A stretch of 32,496 nucleotides of DNA from Propionicimonas sp. (GCA_030158185.1 JAOATP010000223.1:1-32496), one strand, 5' to 3'; shown: positions 1 through 9,088, numbered from the stretch's first letter. Notes: generated from the letters alone by a model not told the origin. Program-made: numbers and translations.

Positions 1-1157
1 TCAGTCGAGTCGAGACCATCGTGGTCAACGCGCGGATGCGCAACTGGGTGTTCGTCAAGGTCACGACAGATCAGGCGGGGTTGGTCGGCTGGGGCGAAGC
101 CACTCTCGAGTGGAAGACGCGCGCCGTGGTCGGCGCCGTGGCGGATCTGGCGGCCATTGTCGTCGGACAGGACCCGCGCCGCATCGAGTACCTCCACCAG
201 GCGATGTACCGAGACCAGTTCTTCCAGGGTGGCGCTGTGACGATGAGCGCACTGTCGGGGATCGACATGGCGCTGTGGGACATCAACGCCCGGATCCACG
301 ACGTTCCGGCCTACCAACTCCTCGGTGGCGCAGTTCGGGACACCCTGCGGATGTATGACCACCTTGGCGGCGGAGACAGCGCCGCCGTCTACGGCAGCAG
401 TGCCTCGGGCGACTTCGGAGCAGCAGCCACGCGGGCGGTAGCCGACGGCTTCACTGCCCTCAAGATCCTCGCCGTGCCCACCGGGTCGGGCCTCGCCGGT
501 CACGCAGCCCTGGAGGTGGCCGAGAGTCGGATGCGTGCCGTGCGCGAAGCCGTCGGCGCCGGCGTCGACATCATGGTCGACCTGCACGGGCGGACCACCG
601 CAGCGGCGGCCATCCAGTTCGCCGAGGTCCTCGCCCCCTACCGGCCGTGGTTCATCGAGGAACCCTGCCAGCCGGGCAACCCCGCGGCGCTCGCCCAGGT
701 GGCCCGCCACACCAACATCCCCGTCGCGACAGGTGAGCGCCTCTTCAGCCTGGTGGAGTTCCGCGACCTCCTGGCCCTCGACGCGGTGGCGGTCCTGCAA
801 CCGGACATCTGCCACGTGGGTGGCCCGACGGCGATGCGCAAGATCGCGGCCCTCGCCGAGAGCCACCACGTCCCCCTGGCGCCGCACAATCCCCTCGGCC
901 CGTTGGCGACGGCGGTCAACCAGCACGTCGCATTCGCCACCCCCGGGGTCATCATCCAAGAGGTCATGCGGTCAGACGTCCCTTGGCGCGACGACGTCGT
1001 GTCCCAGACCTTCCCCATCAACGGGGGTGTCATCACTGCGCCGGACGGACCAGGATGGGGTGTAACCGTCAACGAGGAAGCAGCCCTGGAGCACCCCTAC
1101 GTGCCCGAGCCGATCCTCACTCCGCGCGCCGCCGACGGGGCGGTCACCGACTGGTGA
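1..1157 (+). CDS. dgoD: D-galactonate dehydratase-like enolase (MR/MLE family), 5' end cut by window
   Basis: This is a mandelate racemase/muconate lactonizing enzyme, most like galactonate dehydratases, which convert D-galactonate to 2-keto-3-deoxygalactonate in the cytoplasm. Numbering from the GTG at 21, the C-terminal barrel shows D187-L-H189 (DLHGR), E213 (IEEP) and E239 (GER), the three Mg-binding positions, then H289 (APHNPLGP) as catalytic base; GGDxxxVYG-type and QPD motifs also fit. The reading frame is open to the left edge and the codons before 21 still match the family N-terminus, so the true start lies upstream and the GTG at 21 is probably internal. The family is usually about 380 residues, so little is missing. 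It is followed by an AraC regulator and belongs to the galactose cluster. A neighbouring sugar-acid dehydratase specificity cannot be excluded. Confidence 0.85.
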   Translation, partial: SRVETIVVNARMRNWVFVKVTTDQAGLVGWGEATLEWKTRAVVGAVADLAAIVVGQDPRRIEYLHQAMYRDQFFQGGAVTMSALSGIDMALWDINARIHDVPAYQLLGGAVRDTLRMYDHLGGGDSAAVYGSSASGDFGAAATRAVADGFTALKILAVPTGSGLAGHAALEVAESRMRAVREAVGAGVDIMVDLHGRTTAAAAIQFAEVLAPYRPWFIEEPCQPGNPAALAQVARHTNIPVATGERLFSLVEFRDLLALDAVAVLQPDICHVGGPTAMRKIAALAESHHVPLAPHNPLGPLATAVNQHVAFATPGVIIQEVMRSDVPWRDDVVSQTFPINGGVITAPDGPGWGVTVNEEAALEHPYVPEPILTPRAADGAVTDW

Positions 1158-1169
1158 ACGCCAGACGCC

Positions 1170-1198
1170 CTGACACCAACACCCGCCGGGCTTACCCT
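1170..1198 (+). promoter_or_regulatory. Predicted promoter of the AraC gene, leaderless transcript
   Basis: A -35 box CTGACA (1170-1175) and a -10 box TACCCT (1193-1198) are separated by 17 bases. The ATG at 1205 starts seven bases after the -10 box, where transcription would begin, so the mRNA would be leaderless. This also supports the ATG at 1205 over longer upstream readings. Confidence 0.55.
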
Positions 1199-1204
1199 GC
1201 ACAC

Positions 1205-2122
1205 ATGTACCTACGGGACGGATTCCCGGGACAAAGACTTCGCGTGCTCCCCCGCCCCCTGGTGTATGCCGCGCTCAACCAACCCGTCCTGGGTCGCCTG
1301 CTCGTCACCGACGCCGGCTACTTCCCCCGGGCGAGCGCGCACGGCCGCAGCCGACCCCAAGGCGCCCCCGAGGCCGTCGTCATCCTCTGTGTCAGTGGCG
1401 CCGGTGTCGTCGATCTCGGCGACACCACCGTTCGCGTCGACAAGGGGTCCGCGGTGGTCCTTCCACCGGGCGTCAGGCACCGCTATCGCGCCGAGGCGCG
1501 CGACCCGTGGACCATCTGGTGGGCCCACGTCATGGGTGCCGACGTCCCCGAGTTCATGACCGCGATCCTCGGCGACCCGGCCAACCCGCTCATCCAGGTC
1601 CGCAACATCTTCCGCAGCGCCCTGGCACTGGAAGACACCGTCCAAGCGCTTGAGACCGACGAGACCGACGCGTCCCTGCTTCGGGCCTCGGCGGCCATGT
1701 GGAGCCTGCTCGCGTCCTTCGCGAGCGACCGGCTTCGAGGTCCGGCCGGCAACGCGGACCGGATCGGCCTCGTCCAGGACTACCTGCGGGCCAACCTGCA
1801 GACCAAGGACACGGTCACAGGGTTGGCGCGGATGGCCAACCTCAGCACGTCGCACTTCTCTGCACTCTTCAAGAGCACCACCGGCGTCTCCGTCATGGAA
1901 TACCTCCAGCGGTTGCGCAGCGCGCGCGCCCGTGAGTTGCTGACGACGACGGATGCGCCGATCGGCGAGATCGCGGCCAGCGTCGGTTACGAGGACCCGC
2001 TCTATTTCTCCCGCCTCTTCCGCCGGCTCAACGGGATGAGTGCCAGCGAGTTCCGCAGGGCGCAGCGGGGAGCCGACGTTGACCCGGTCGACGACGAGCC
2101 AGAACACCGTCGCTGGTCATGA
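1205..2122 (+). CDS. AraC/XylS family transcriptional regulator
   Basis: This 305-residue protein has an N-terminal cupin-type sugar-sensing domain (about residues 15-150, with a GAGVVDLGD turn and a PPGVRHRY strand) and a C-terminal double helix-turn-helix AraC DNA-binding domain (about 185-288, with DTVTGLARMANLSTSHF and IGEIAASVGYEDPLYFSRLF). The ATG at 1205 was chosen because the longer frame upstream overlaps the dehydratase, lacks domain homology, and the ATG sits right after a good promoter. It lies between the dehydratase and the convergent transporter/beta-galactosidase operon and probably senses a galactoside or galactose-derived inducer. The ligand and sites are inferred, not seen. 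Confidence 0.9.
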   Translation: MYLRDGFPGQRLRVLPRPLVYAALNQPVLGRLLVTDAGYFPRASAHGRSRPQGAPEAVVILCVSGAGVVDLGDTTVRVDKGSAVVLPPGVRHRYRAEARDPWTIWWAHVMGADVPEFMTAILGDPANPLIQVRNIFRSALALEDTVQALETDETDASLLRASAAMWSLLASFASDRLRGPAGNADRIGLVQDYLRANLQTKDTVTGLARMANLSTSHFSALFKSTTGVSVMEYLQRLRSARARELLTTTDAPIGEIAASVGYEDPLYFSRLFRRLNGMSASEFRRAQRGADVDPVDDEPEHRRWS

Positions 2123-2131
2123 GCCGTTCCC

Positions 2132-2159
2132 TGGTGGTGCCGGTCTACCCGAACCACCA
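2132..2159. terminator. Hairpin between convergent AraC and aldose epimerase genes
   Basis: Seven-base arms TGGTGGT (2132-2138) and ACCACCA (2153-2159) flank a loop that itself contains CGG/CCG. The structure spans the 22-base gap and runs into the end of the epimerase gene. There is no T-run, so it would be a weak or Rho-assisted bidirectional terminator. Confidence 0.4.
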
Positions 2160-3149
2160 CGTCGTCACCGACGAATAGAGCTCTCCTGGGCGGAGCACCG
2201 GCGACGGAAGGCCCGGCTGGTTGGGTGCGTCCGGGGGAATCTGGGCCTCCAGGGCGACCCCGCCGTGCGCCCTGGCACGACGACCGTCGCGCAGCGCGGG
2301 AACCCCCGTCACGTCGTTGAGCGTGTAGACGTGCAGGGCGGGCTGGTTGGTGTGCACCTCGACGAAACGACCGCTGGCCGGGTGCTCGAGCCGAGCGGCG
2401 AGGCGCATTCCCCGACCTCCGGGCAGGAACGACAGACCCCCCAGTAGGAAGGACAGATCCAGCCCCCCGGACCTGGCCAGGTCCGGGTGCGAGTCGTCCA
2501 GGAGGTCGAGACACCGACCCTCGCGCAGGTCCAAGGGGGTCCCCTCGACCATCTGGGTGTAGCCCAGCGGGATGCCCGCCAGGTCGACGGGGAGGTAGGT
2601 GACCGCCGGAACCTGCAGGACGTGATCGGCCACGCTGTCGCCGTGGTCGCCCAGGTGGACGTAGAGGTGGTTCGTGAGGTTGACCACCGTCAGGGCGTCG
2701 GTCGTTGCGGTGAGCAGGACGGTGAGGCGGTCGCCGGTCACGGCATACCGGGCCCGGGCCGTCAGGCGCCCCGGGAACCCCTGGTCACCGTCGGGGCTGA
2801 CCAGCTCGAACGTCACCGACGACGTGTCAACGTCGATGCACTCCCAGGTCTTCGTGTGGAAACCGCCCGCGCCTCCGTGCAGGCAGGCGCCAGGCTCGTT
2901 GCGGTCGAGCCGGTATGCCGTCCCGTCCAGCACGACGCGAGCCCCCGCGATCCGGTTGGCGTAGCGACCGACCGTCGCCCCGAGGTAGGGATTTCCGGCG
3001 TCGAGGTAGGTCGCCTCGTTGTCGAACCCGAGGGCGACGTCCCGCCACCCGCCGGCCGGGTCAGGGACGCGCACCCGGGTGATCGTCGCTCCGAGGTCGG
3101 CCACGGTCACCTCGAGCGACCCGTCATCGACGAGTCGGTATGCCGTCAT
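2145..3149 (-). CDS. galM: Aldose 1-epimerase (mutarotase)
   Basis: Interconverts alpha and beta anomers of aldoses such as galactose. The 334-residue protein has the family signatures in order: GRYANRI (61-67), H91 in LHGG, the catalytic acid H161 in NLTNHLYVHL, D231 before a FLLGG turn, and the catalytic base E301 in GVALEAQIPPDAPNQP. The ATG at 3149 overlaps the stop of the beta-galactosidase by four bases (ATGA), which implies translational coupling and decides the start over the longer open frame. It is the last gene of the minus-strand transporter operon. Its natural job is to convert the beta-galactose released by the GH35 enzyme for the next dehydrogenase step. Length and motifs look complete. 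Confidence 0.93.
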   Translation of the reverse strand: MTAYRLVDDGSLEVTVADLGATITRVRVPDPAGGWRDVALGFDNEATYLDAGNPYLGATVGRYANRIAGARVVLDGTAYRLDRNEPGACLHGGAGGFHTKTWECIDVDTSSVTFELVSPDGDQGFPGRLTARARYAVTGDRLTVLLTATTDALTVVNLTNHLYVHLGDHGDSVADHVLQVPAVTYLPVDLAGIPLGYTQMVEGTPLDLREGRCLDLLDDSHPDLARSGGLDLSFLLGGLSFLPGGRGMRLAARLEHPASGRFVEVHTNQPALHVYTLNDVTGVPALRDGRRARAHGGVALEAQIPPDAPNQPGLPSPVLRPGELYSSVTTWWFG

Positions 3150-5377
3150 GCCGGCTCTCGGTCGATCCGGACCGGCGAGGCGAGGACGAGTGAGGCACTG
3201 CGGACGACGGCCACCCCGGGCACCCGGCGGTGCCGGACCCGCGGGTCGACGAAGTAGTCGGACACCCCGTTCCACGGCAGGATCTCGAGCCGCAGGGGCT
3301 GCTCGGCCAGGTCATGACGCCACGTGTCGACGTCGAGCTCCCAGGGTCGCCCGGCCCAGAACTGGTCGCTCACCAGCCGGTCACCGACATAGGCGCGAGC
3401 CACGTCGCCGTCCCACTGGACCTGCAGGACCGCGTTGGGTTCGTCGTCGGGGATGGGCACGTCGATCTCGATGACCGCCGCCATCGTGAAGTCATCGTCG
3501 ATGGGCGCCGAGAGCCGCTGCTGCGAGCCGCCGCGCCGCGTCGGTGCCGCTCCCGTGGCCTCGGCGACCGTCCGCACCGTGACGGCCCGGCTCGGCTCGT
3601 GATCGGCGAACACCTGCCGGGCGAACGGCCCGATGGCGTCGGGCGTCGCTCCACCCAGCGCGGGGAGGCTGAGCACCTCGGTGGCGTCGGTCCAGCGTTC
3701 GAGCACGACCTGGTCGTCGGCGACGAACAGTCCGCCCTCCCAGAGGAGCACGTGCTCCCGGCCGTCGACCCGCACCTGCCATAACCGGTTGGCGCAGGCG
3801 TCGTCGAGGATGACTAGGCGAGTCGAACCCACGGTGACCACGCAATCCGGGCCGGGCGGCAGGTCGGGCATCCACCGGGTCCCGGCCGGCGTCTCGTGAG
3901 CGCTCGCGCCCACCACCCGCTGGTCGTCCGCGAGCTCGAGGTCGAGCTCGACGTCGATGCCGGGCGTCTCGGCGAAGATGGCCACCGGTCCGTCCGGCGT
4001 GTCGATCTCGGTCATCGGCTGGATCGTGCCGGTGAGGGCGCCGACCTCCCCGTAGGTGCACCGCAGCGGCCAGATGAAGTAGGTGCCGGATCCGACTCTC
4101 ACAGGGGCGCTCGGGACGACGACCCGGTGGCCGTCGAGGTCGAGGTCGAGTTGGACTCCTTCGGAGGCAGGTAGGGCCCGCACCGCCGGTTGGTGGTTGT
4201 TGACGAAGAGGTAGCCTCGCCCGTCTCTCGACCGGACCGCCGAGCGCGCCGTCGTGATCGGCCCGATCGTGGCCGGCATCGGCGCCAGCTCGTGGCCCCA
4301 GCGCGCCAGGAGCAGGTGCTGGCGGCGCAGCAGGTGGTAGTGCGGACGCAGGGTCCCCGCCGGGCCGATCGGGCTGAAGTAGTCGTAGTCAAGGAGCGGC
4401 ATGTCGTTGGGGTAGCCGCTCTCGTGGCTCTCGTGCAGCCCGAGGACCTGGCTGCCACCGCAGTAGATGTACCAGCCCTGCCACACCGAGCCGCTGCCGA
4501 GCTTTGCGACAGAGATGGCGGCCACGTCCGCCGGGTCGACATGGGGGCGCCGGTGGTAAGAAACGTTCATCCCGGCGCCGAGCTCGCAGGTGAGGAACGG
4601 GTGGCGCCGGTCCTCCGTCACGGCGGGCGCCAGGACCTCGCCAGCCCGAAGGTCGGCACCCACCGAGAGGTCGTCGCGGACCTCGCTGAAGCGGAAGTGC
4701 ATCTCTCCAAACTCCGGCCACTCGACCTCTGCGGGCTCCCAGAACCCCTCGGGATATCCGGCGTAGACCGGGACGAGGACGTCCAACGGCAATTGCGCGC
4801 CACCCCAGCCGGTCGCCGTCCACACCCCACTCGACAGCCCGTGCTTCTCGGCCATGGCCCGCAGCGTCGCCAGGTGGTCCGGCTGGTCATAGAGCTCGTT
4901 CTCGACCTGGAAGGAGACGACCGGGGCATCCGGGTGGTCCGCGTCGCGGACCAGCCCGTCGAGCTGACGCGCCACATCGGCATACCAGTCGTCGACGATC
5001 TCCAGGTATGCCGGGTCGTTGGTCCGCAGCCCGAGCGGCAGTTCCTGGAGCCAGTCCGGGAAGCCGCCGAAGCGAGCCTCGGCGTGGGCCCAGGGCCCGA
5101 TCCGGGCGACCACGTCGAGCCCGACGTCCCCAGCGACCTGGACGAAACGACGGAAGTCGCATTCCCCATCCCAGCGGCGACGACCGCGCACGGGCTCGTG
5201 GATGTTCCAGATGAGGTAGGACGCGACCAGGCCGAGGCCGCCCGCCTTCATCCTGCGCAGTTCGCGCTCCCAACTCTCGGGACGACCTCGGGAGAAGTGA
5301 TATTCCCCGCTGACGGGGAACCAGGGTGCTCCGCCCCGCCGCAGGGAGACGGAGTCGATAGTGACAAGACCAGACAT
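3146..5377 (-). CDS. Glycoside hydrolase family 35 beta-galactosidase
   Basis: Releases terminal beta-galactose from galactosides. The 743-residue protein starts with the GH35 barrel (about 1-320): FPVSGEYHFSR, a WNIHEP motif near 57, FGGFPDWL near 103, the acid/base E161 in FQVENELYD and a nucleophile candidate E265 in FLTCELGAGMN. The C-terminal half (about 350-743) looks like beta-sandwich accessory domains; a jelly-roll stretch with an IEIDVPIPDDEP strand is near 620. No signal peptide is visible, so it should act in the cytoplasm on imported oligosaccharides. The start is 17 bases after the upstream permease gene and the stop overlaps galM. The substrate (lactose, pectic galactan or host glycans) cannot be read from the sequence. 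Confidence 0.92.
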   Translation of the reverse strand: MSGLVTIDSVSLRRGGAPWFPVSGEYHFSRGRPESWERELRRMKAGGLGLVASYLIWNIHEPVRGRRRWDGECDFRRFVQVAGDVGLDVVARIGPWAHAEARFGGFPDWLQELPLGLRTNDPAYLEIVDDWYADVARQLDGLVRDADHPDAPVVSFQVENELYDQPDHLATLRAMAEKHGLSSGVWTATGWGGAQLPLDVLVPVYAGYPEGFWEPAEVEWPEFGEMHFRFSEVRDDLSVGADLRAGEVLAPAVTEDRRHPFLTCELGAGMNVSYHRRPHVDPADVAAISVAKLGSGSVWQGWYIYCGGSQVLGLHESHESGYPNDMPLLDYDYFSPIGPAGTLRPHYHLLRRQHLLLARWGHELAPMPATIGPITTARSAVRSRDGRGYLFVNNHQPAVRALPASEGVQLDLDLDGHRVVVPSAPVRVGSGTYFIWPLRCTYGEVGALTGTIQPMTEIDTPDGPVAIFAETPGIDVELDLELADDQRVVGASAHETPAGTRWMPDLPPGPDCVVTVGSTRLVILDDACANRLWQVRVDGREHVLLWEGGLFVADDQVVLERWTDATEVLSLPALGGATPDAIGPFARQVFADHEPSRAVTVRTVAEATGAAPTRRGGSQQRLSAPIDDDFTMAAVIEIDVPIPDDEPNAVLQVQWDGDVARAYVGDRLVSDQFWAGRPWELDVDTWRHDLAEQPLRLEILPWNGVSDYFVDPRVRHRRVPGVAVVRSASLVLASPVRIDREPA

Positions 5378-5394
5378 GGTGATGACGCGTATTC

Positions 5395-6249
5395 CTAACC
5401 CTTGACGCCCGACCCGATGGACGAGCCCATGAAGTAGCGCTGTGCGTACAAGAAGATGACGACCACCGGGAGCATGTAGAGCAGGGCTCCGGCCGCTTGG
5501 ACGGTGAGCAGCCCGTTTCCGCGGGGGTCGAGATAGCCCGTGGCGGTCGCCACGGCGAGGGTCGTGTTGTCCAGGTTGAGTAGCAGCGCTGGGGCGAGAT
5601 AGTCACCCCAGGTCATCGTGAAGGACAGCAGGAACGACGTGAGCAGCACCGGCCGCGAGAGTGGAAGGAAGATCAGCAGGTAGATCCGCCACCAGCCACA
5701 GCCGTCGATGATCGCCGCGTCCTCGAGCTCGACCGGGATGGCCGCGAAGAACTGCCTGAACAAGAAGATGAGGTACGGAAACCCGGAGAGCCCCCAGAAC
5801 ACCCATGGCCAGTACGTCCCGACCAGCCCGAGGCGAGAAAAGAGGACGTAGGACGGGATGAGGAGGGCGACATTCGGGATCATCATCGTCGCGACCACGA
5901 CCGAGAACAGCGGCTTGCGGCCTCGAGCGTCCAGACGGGCGAAGCCGAAACCCACCGTCGCGCTGGAGATCGTCGAGAGGGTCGCCACGAGCGTGGAGAG
6001 GAAGAGGGAATTCCCGGCATACGCGGTGAAGTCGATCATCGTGACCGCGTCGACGAAGTTCTGCCACCGCGGGTGAATGTCGAGCAGCCCCGCCGTCCCT
6101 TCCGAGATCTGTGAGGGGCTGGCGAGCGCGGTGAGGATCAGCCAGATGACCGGGATGCCGAACGCGGTCAGCGCCACGATGGCACCGATGTAGCTCCAGG
6201 CCGACGCCTTGTGACTCGACCCGACGTCGGTCTGAGACACCGTGGCCAC
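5395..6249 (-). CDS. CUT1 sugar ABC transporter permease (MalG type)
   Basis: Inner membrane subunit of a carbohydrate importer. From the GTG at 6249 the protein has 284 residues with six predicted membrane segments, the first about GAIVALTAFGIPVIWLILTA, and a cytoplasmic EAA loop near its middle (ELEDAAIIDGCGWWRIYLLIF) that docks on the ATPase. The GTG at 6249 is preferred because GGAGG lies eight bases before it and it starts one base after the stop of the upstream permease. The longer frame would start with a TTG at 6279 without a clear ribosome site. It works with the permease at 6251-7243 and the lipoprotein at 7243-8601. No ATPase is encoded nearby, so a shared MsiK/UgpC-type ATPase is likely. 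Confidence 0.9.
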   Translation of the reverse strand: MATVSQTDVGSSHKASAWSYIGAIVALTAFGIPVIWLILTALASPSQISEGTAGLLDIHPRWQNFVDAVTMIDFTAYAGNSLFLSTLVATLSTISSATVGFGFARLDARGRKPLFSVVVATMMIPNVALLIPSYVLFSRLGLVGTYWPWVFWGLSGFPYLIFLFRQFFAAIPVELEDAAIIDGCGWWRIYLLIFLPLSRPVLLTSFLLSFTMTWGDYLAPALLLNLDNTTLAVATATGYLDPRGNGLLTVQAAGALLYMLPVVVIFLYAQRYFMGSSIGSGVKG

Positions 6250-6250
6250 C

Positions 6251-7243
6251 TCAGTCACCTCCGACCTGGTAGAAGACAAAACGGCGGCTGAGCCGCTGGA
6301 GCAGCAGCGTCAGGATGAGAATGACGAGGAAGAAGATCCACAACATGGCCGAGCCATAGCCGAACCGGTTGCTGATGAAGAACTCGTTGTAGACCTTGAC
6401 CATGAACAGGGTCGAGCTGGTCGGGACCTGGGCCGAGGACGCGATCCGGTTGGTCTCGGCGAGAAGCAGCGGCTGCACGAGCATCTGCAGGGCGGCGATG
6501 ATGCCGGTGACGACCTGGAAGTAGAGCACCGGCGAGATCAACGGGACGAGGATGCTGCGGATGTAGCGCCAGCGGCTCGCACCGTCGAGGCGAGCCGCCT
6601 CCTCAAGCTCTGAGGGCACGTCCTGCAGGGCTGCCAGCGAGATGATCATCCCGCCGCCGAGACCCCACAGGGTCATGACGACGAGGGCGTAGAAGGCCCA
6701 CGGGTCCGAGAGCCACGTCACGTCATGGACGCCGAACAACCCCATCAGTCCGCTGAAGAGCCCGGCGTCCCGATTGAAGATCAGTCGGAAGGTGATGGCG
6801 GTGGCCACGACGGGCACGACCGACGGCAGGAAGAACAGCGCCCGCAACGCACCACGTGCCCGGATCCGCTGGTTGACGAGGATTGCCAGGGCCAGGCCGC
6901 CGGCCACGCTGAGCGGGACGACGATCGCGGCATACCCGAGGGTCCGCAGAAGGCTCGCCCACCCGTCGGTGTCCTTGGTGAAGAACTCGACGTAGTTGCG
7001 GAAACCGATGAAACGCCAGAACGAGGACGAACCGTCGTAGTTGGTCAGACTGACCCCGAACGCGTAGATGATCGGGGCGAGGGTCAGGATGACGAACCCG
7101 ATGACCCACGGGGCAACGAAGACGTAGAAGGTGCGCCCCTGACGGCGCTGCCAACGACGCGGACCCTTCGCCACCCGCAGGCGGCGGCCCCGGTCGCGGG
7201 GCGAGTGCCCCGCGACCGTGGCCAGCCGACGGAGTCGGCTCAT
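6251..7243 (-). CDS. CUT1 sugar ABC transporter permease (MalF type)
   Basis: Second inner membrane subunit of the carbohydrate importer. The 330-residue protein has a basic N-terminus of about 40 residues, a first membrane segment near TFYVFVAPWVIGFVILTLAP, five more segments, and an EAA loop (ELEEAARLDGASRWRYIRSI). The ATG at 7243 shares one base with the stop of the binding-protein gene (TGATG), which decides the start. It pairs with the MalG-type permease downstream. Sequence alone does not identify the sugar; the operon context points to galactosides. Confidence 0.92.
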   Translation of the reverse strand: MSRLRRLATVAGHSPRDRGRRLRVAKGPRRWQRRQGRTFYVFVAPWVIGFVILTLAPIIYAFGVSLTNYDGSSSFWRFIGFRNYVEFFTKDTDGWASLLRTLGYAAIVVPLSVAGGLALAILVNQRIRARGALRALFFLPSVVPVVATAITFRLIFNRDAGLFSGLMGLFGVHDVTWLSDPWAFYALVVMTLWGLGGGMIISLAALQDVPSELEEAARLDGASRWRYIRSILVPLISPVLYFQVVTGIIAALQMLVQPLLLAETNRIASSAQVPTSSTLFMVKVYNEFFISNRFGYGSAMLWIFFLVILILTLLLQRLSRRFVFYQVGGD

Positions 7244-8601
7244 CACCCGAGTTGGTCCTTGCCCTTGGCCAACGCGTCGTTGACCTTGGCCTCGATGGTC
7301 TTGACTGCCTCGGCGGGCGTGCTCGACCCGTTGATCGTGGCCTTGAGCGCCTCGTCGACGATCTTGTTCCACTCGTCACCCGAGATGAAGGGCGAGTCCG
7401 GCAGGAGCGTGACGTAGGGCAACTCGGCCTTGGCGGCCTCGATCGCCTGCTTCTGGTAGGGAGCAGCGGCCGGGAGTTGAGCCCAGAGGGACTTCATCGC
7501 CGGCAGGCCCCAGCCGCTCTTCGCGCGCTCGACGGCCGGCGGCCCGGCCATGAGGTACTCCATGACCTTCCAAGCTGCTTCCTTGTGCTTGGCCTTCTCG
7601 GGGATCCACGCCCCGACGCCACCGATGACGGTGCTGATCCGCTTCCCCCATGAGGGAGCCGGGACAAGGGAGGCTCCCGCTGCAACGGCGGCGGCTTCCT
7701 GGGCCTGCAGGCCTCCACCGAACCAGTAGCCGTCCATGGACATGGCCATGTCCCCCTTGGCGAAGACGGGCAGGTTCATCCCATCGGCCAGCGGCGCCAG
7801 CGAGGTTGGGCCGACGCCCGCCTTGCCGTAGTCGGTGAGGAACTGGATGCTCTTGATCGCCTCAGGGGTCTGCAGGTTCACGCTGGTGAGGTCGGCGTTG
7901 TAGTAGGTGCCGCCCTGCTGAAGGATCTGGGTCTGCAGGAGGGAGGCGACACCCCACTGCCACTCGATGCCGAAGGAATTCTTGACGCCCTTGTCCTTGA
8001 GGGCCTTGCCCGCCGCGAGGACGTCTTCCCAGGTCGAGGGAGTCGTCGTGCTGAGCGGCTTCACGCCGGCCTTGTCGAAGACCCCCTGGTTCTGCCAGAT
8101 GGTCAGGTCGGGCGACCAGTCCTTGACGATGCCGTACAGCTTGCCCTGACCGCGGACCTTGCCGTCGTAGCGCCAGGCGTCGTTGACGGACTCCAGGTCG
8201 TCGGCCTTGATGACGGTGCTGTTCTTGACGAAGTCGTCCAACGGGGTGGCCAGGCCACGGGCGAAGAGGTTCGCCGAGGGATTCCCACGCACGAGGTCGG
8301 GGGGATCCCCGGCAGTCAGCATCGCGTTGAGGCGGGTCTGGTCGAACTCGATGAAGTTGACCTTGATGGTGGGGTTGGCCTGCTCGAAGGCCGCAATGTC
8401 CTTCTTGCTGAACTCGTTGCCGGCATACATGACCGTCACCGTTGTCGCCTCTTTCGAGGCCGCCGACTGGGTCGCGTTCGAGGCCGAGGTCGAGGTCGTG
8501 CTGTTGGCGCTACACCCCGTCATAAGGAGGCCGCCGATAGTGAGCGCGGCGACGAACGTGCGCCGGTTGGCCACGGCGTGACGCACCGAGACTGCGGACA
8601 T
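7243..8601 (-). CDS. Sugar-binding lipoprotein of a CUT1 ABC transporter
   Basis: Extracytoplasmic solute-binding protein of 452 residues, first gene of the minus-strand operon. The N-terminus is a lipoprotein signal: a basic start (RHAVANRR), a hydrophobic stretch and lipobox LMTGC with C30 as the lipidated cysteine. A Ser/Thr/Ala linker (31-50) precedes a family 1 binding fold (VTVMYAGNEFSKKDIAAFEQANPTIKV). The C-terminal half has the usual GGVGAWIPEKAKHKEAAWKVMEYL helix pair. The ATG at 8601 follows an AAGGG-like ribosome site. Next to a GH35 enzyme and epimerase it probably binds a galactose-containing oligosaccharide, which is inference. Confidence 0.93.
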   Translation of the reverse strand: MSAVSVRHAVANRRTFVAALTIGGLLMTGCSANSTTSTSASNATQSAASKEATTVTVMYAGNEFSKKDIAAFEQANPTIKVNFIEFDQTRLNAMLTAGDPPDLVRGNPSANLFARGLATPLDDFVKNSTVIKADDLESVNDAWRYDGKVRGQGKLYGIVKDWSPDLTIWQNQGVFDKAGVKPLSTTTPSTWEDVLAAGKALKDKGVKNSFGIEWQWGVASLLQTQILQQGGTYYNADLTSVNLQTPEAIKSIQFLTDYGKAGVGPTSLAPLADGMNLPVFAKGDMAMSMDGYWFGGGLQAQEAAAVAAGASLVPAPSWGKRISTVIGGVGAWIPEKAKHKEAAWKVMEYLMAGPPAVERAKSGWGLPAMKSLWAQLPAAAPYQKQAIEAAKAELPYVTLLPDSPFISGDEWNKIVDEALKATINGSSTPAEAVKTIEAKVNDALAKGKDQLG

Positions 8602-9088
8602 GGGGATCCCTTCACTCTTCCGCCGAGGCGGAGGAACCGATGAAGCCTGCCACCTATCTGGTTGGAGGCCGTGCAGCTCGAGGAGGCTGCCGCGACCGGG
8701 CCCCGAACGCCGGCTGCGTGAGACACGACGCTAGGCGGCGGCAAAGCCGTGGCGAATAGATGACTCTCGGGTCGTCATGGACGAATCCATGATCTGACGT
8801 GGATGTGGCGTCCCACCGCCTCAGGTGGCACCGGCAGGAATGGTCCCGCGCGAGCCTGGGGACGATGCTGCCGCCCCAATGTTCAGCATGTGGAGGACGT
8901 CTGCACCGTCGTGTCGAGTCGCCGGGTCAGGGAATCGTCCATACGTTCCGCACTCTGATGCCTATGTCCGTCCACGTGCGACACCCATTCTATAGCGAGG
9001 GAGATGGCAGACCACTGAGGTTGACGGACCCCACCACCCGGCCCGACGGGCGCGGACACACGATGATCACCGCGGGAGAACTGACACC
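8602..9088. promoter_or_regulatory. Divergent control region between transporter operon and galactose-oxidation operon
   Basis: This 487-base stretch has no gene I can support and should hold both divergent promoters and sugar-regulator sites. It contains a perfect inverted repeat at 8775-8792 (listed separately), a TCCGCC/GGCGGA inverted repeat at 8619-8632 just before the binding-protein ribosome site, a CCACC/GGTGG pair at 8813-8828, and ATGCTG/CAGCAT arms at 8865-8889. TANNNT-like boxes are present, but none has a convincing -35 partner. Confidence 0.6.
8775..8792. promoter_or_regulatory. Operator-like palindrome in the divergent region
   Basis: TCATGGA, a CGAA spacer and TCCATGA form a perfect 7+4+7 inverted repeat. 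It is the best palindrome in the divergent region. A dimeric regulator such as the FadR-type protein at 12318-13019, or a LacI-type protein encoded elsewhere, could bind it. It does not match the usual FadR-family TNGTNNNACNA pattern, so the regulator is unknown. Confidence 0.45.
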
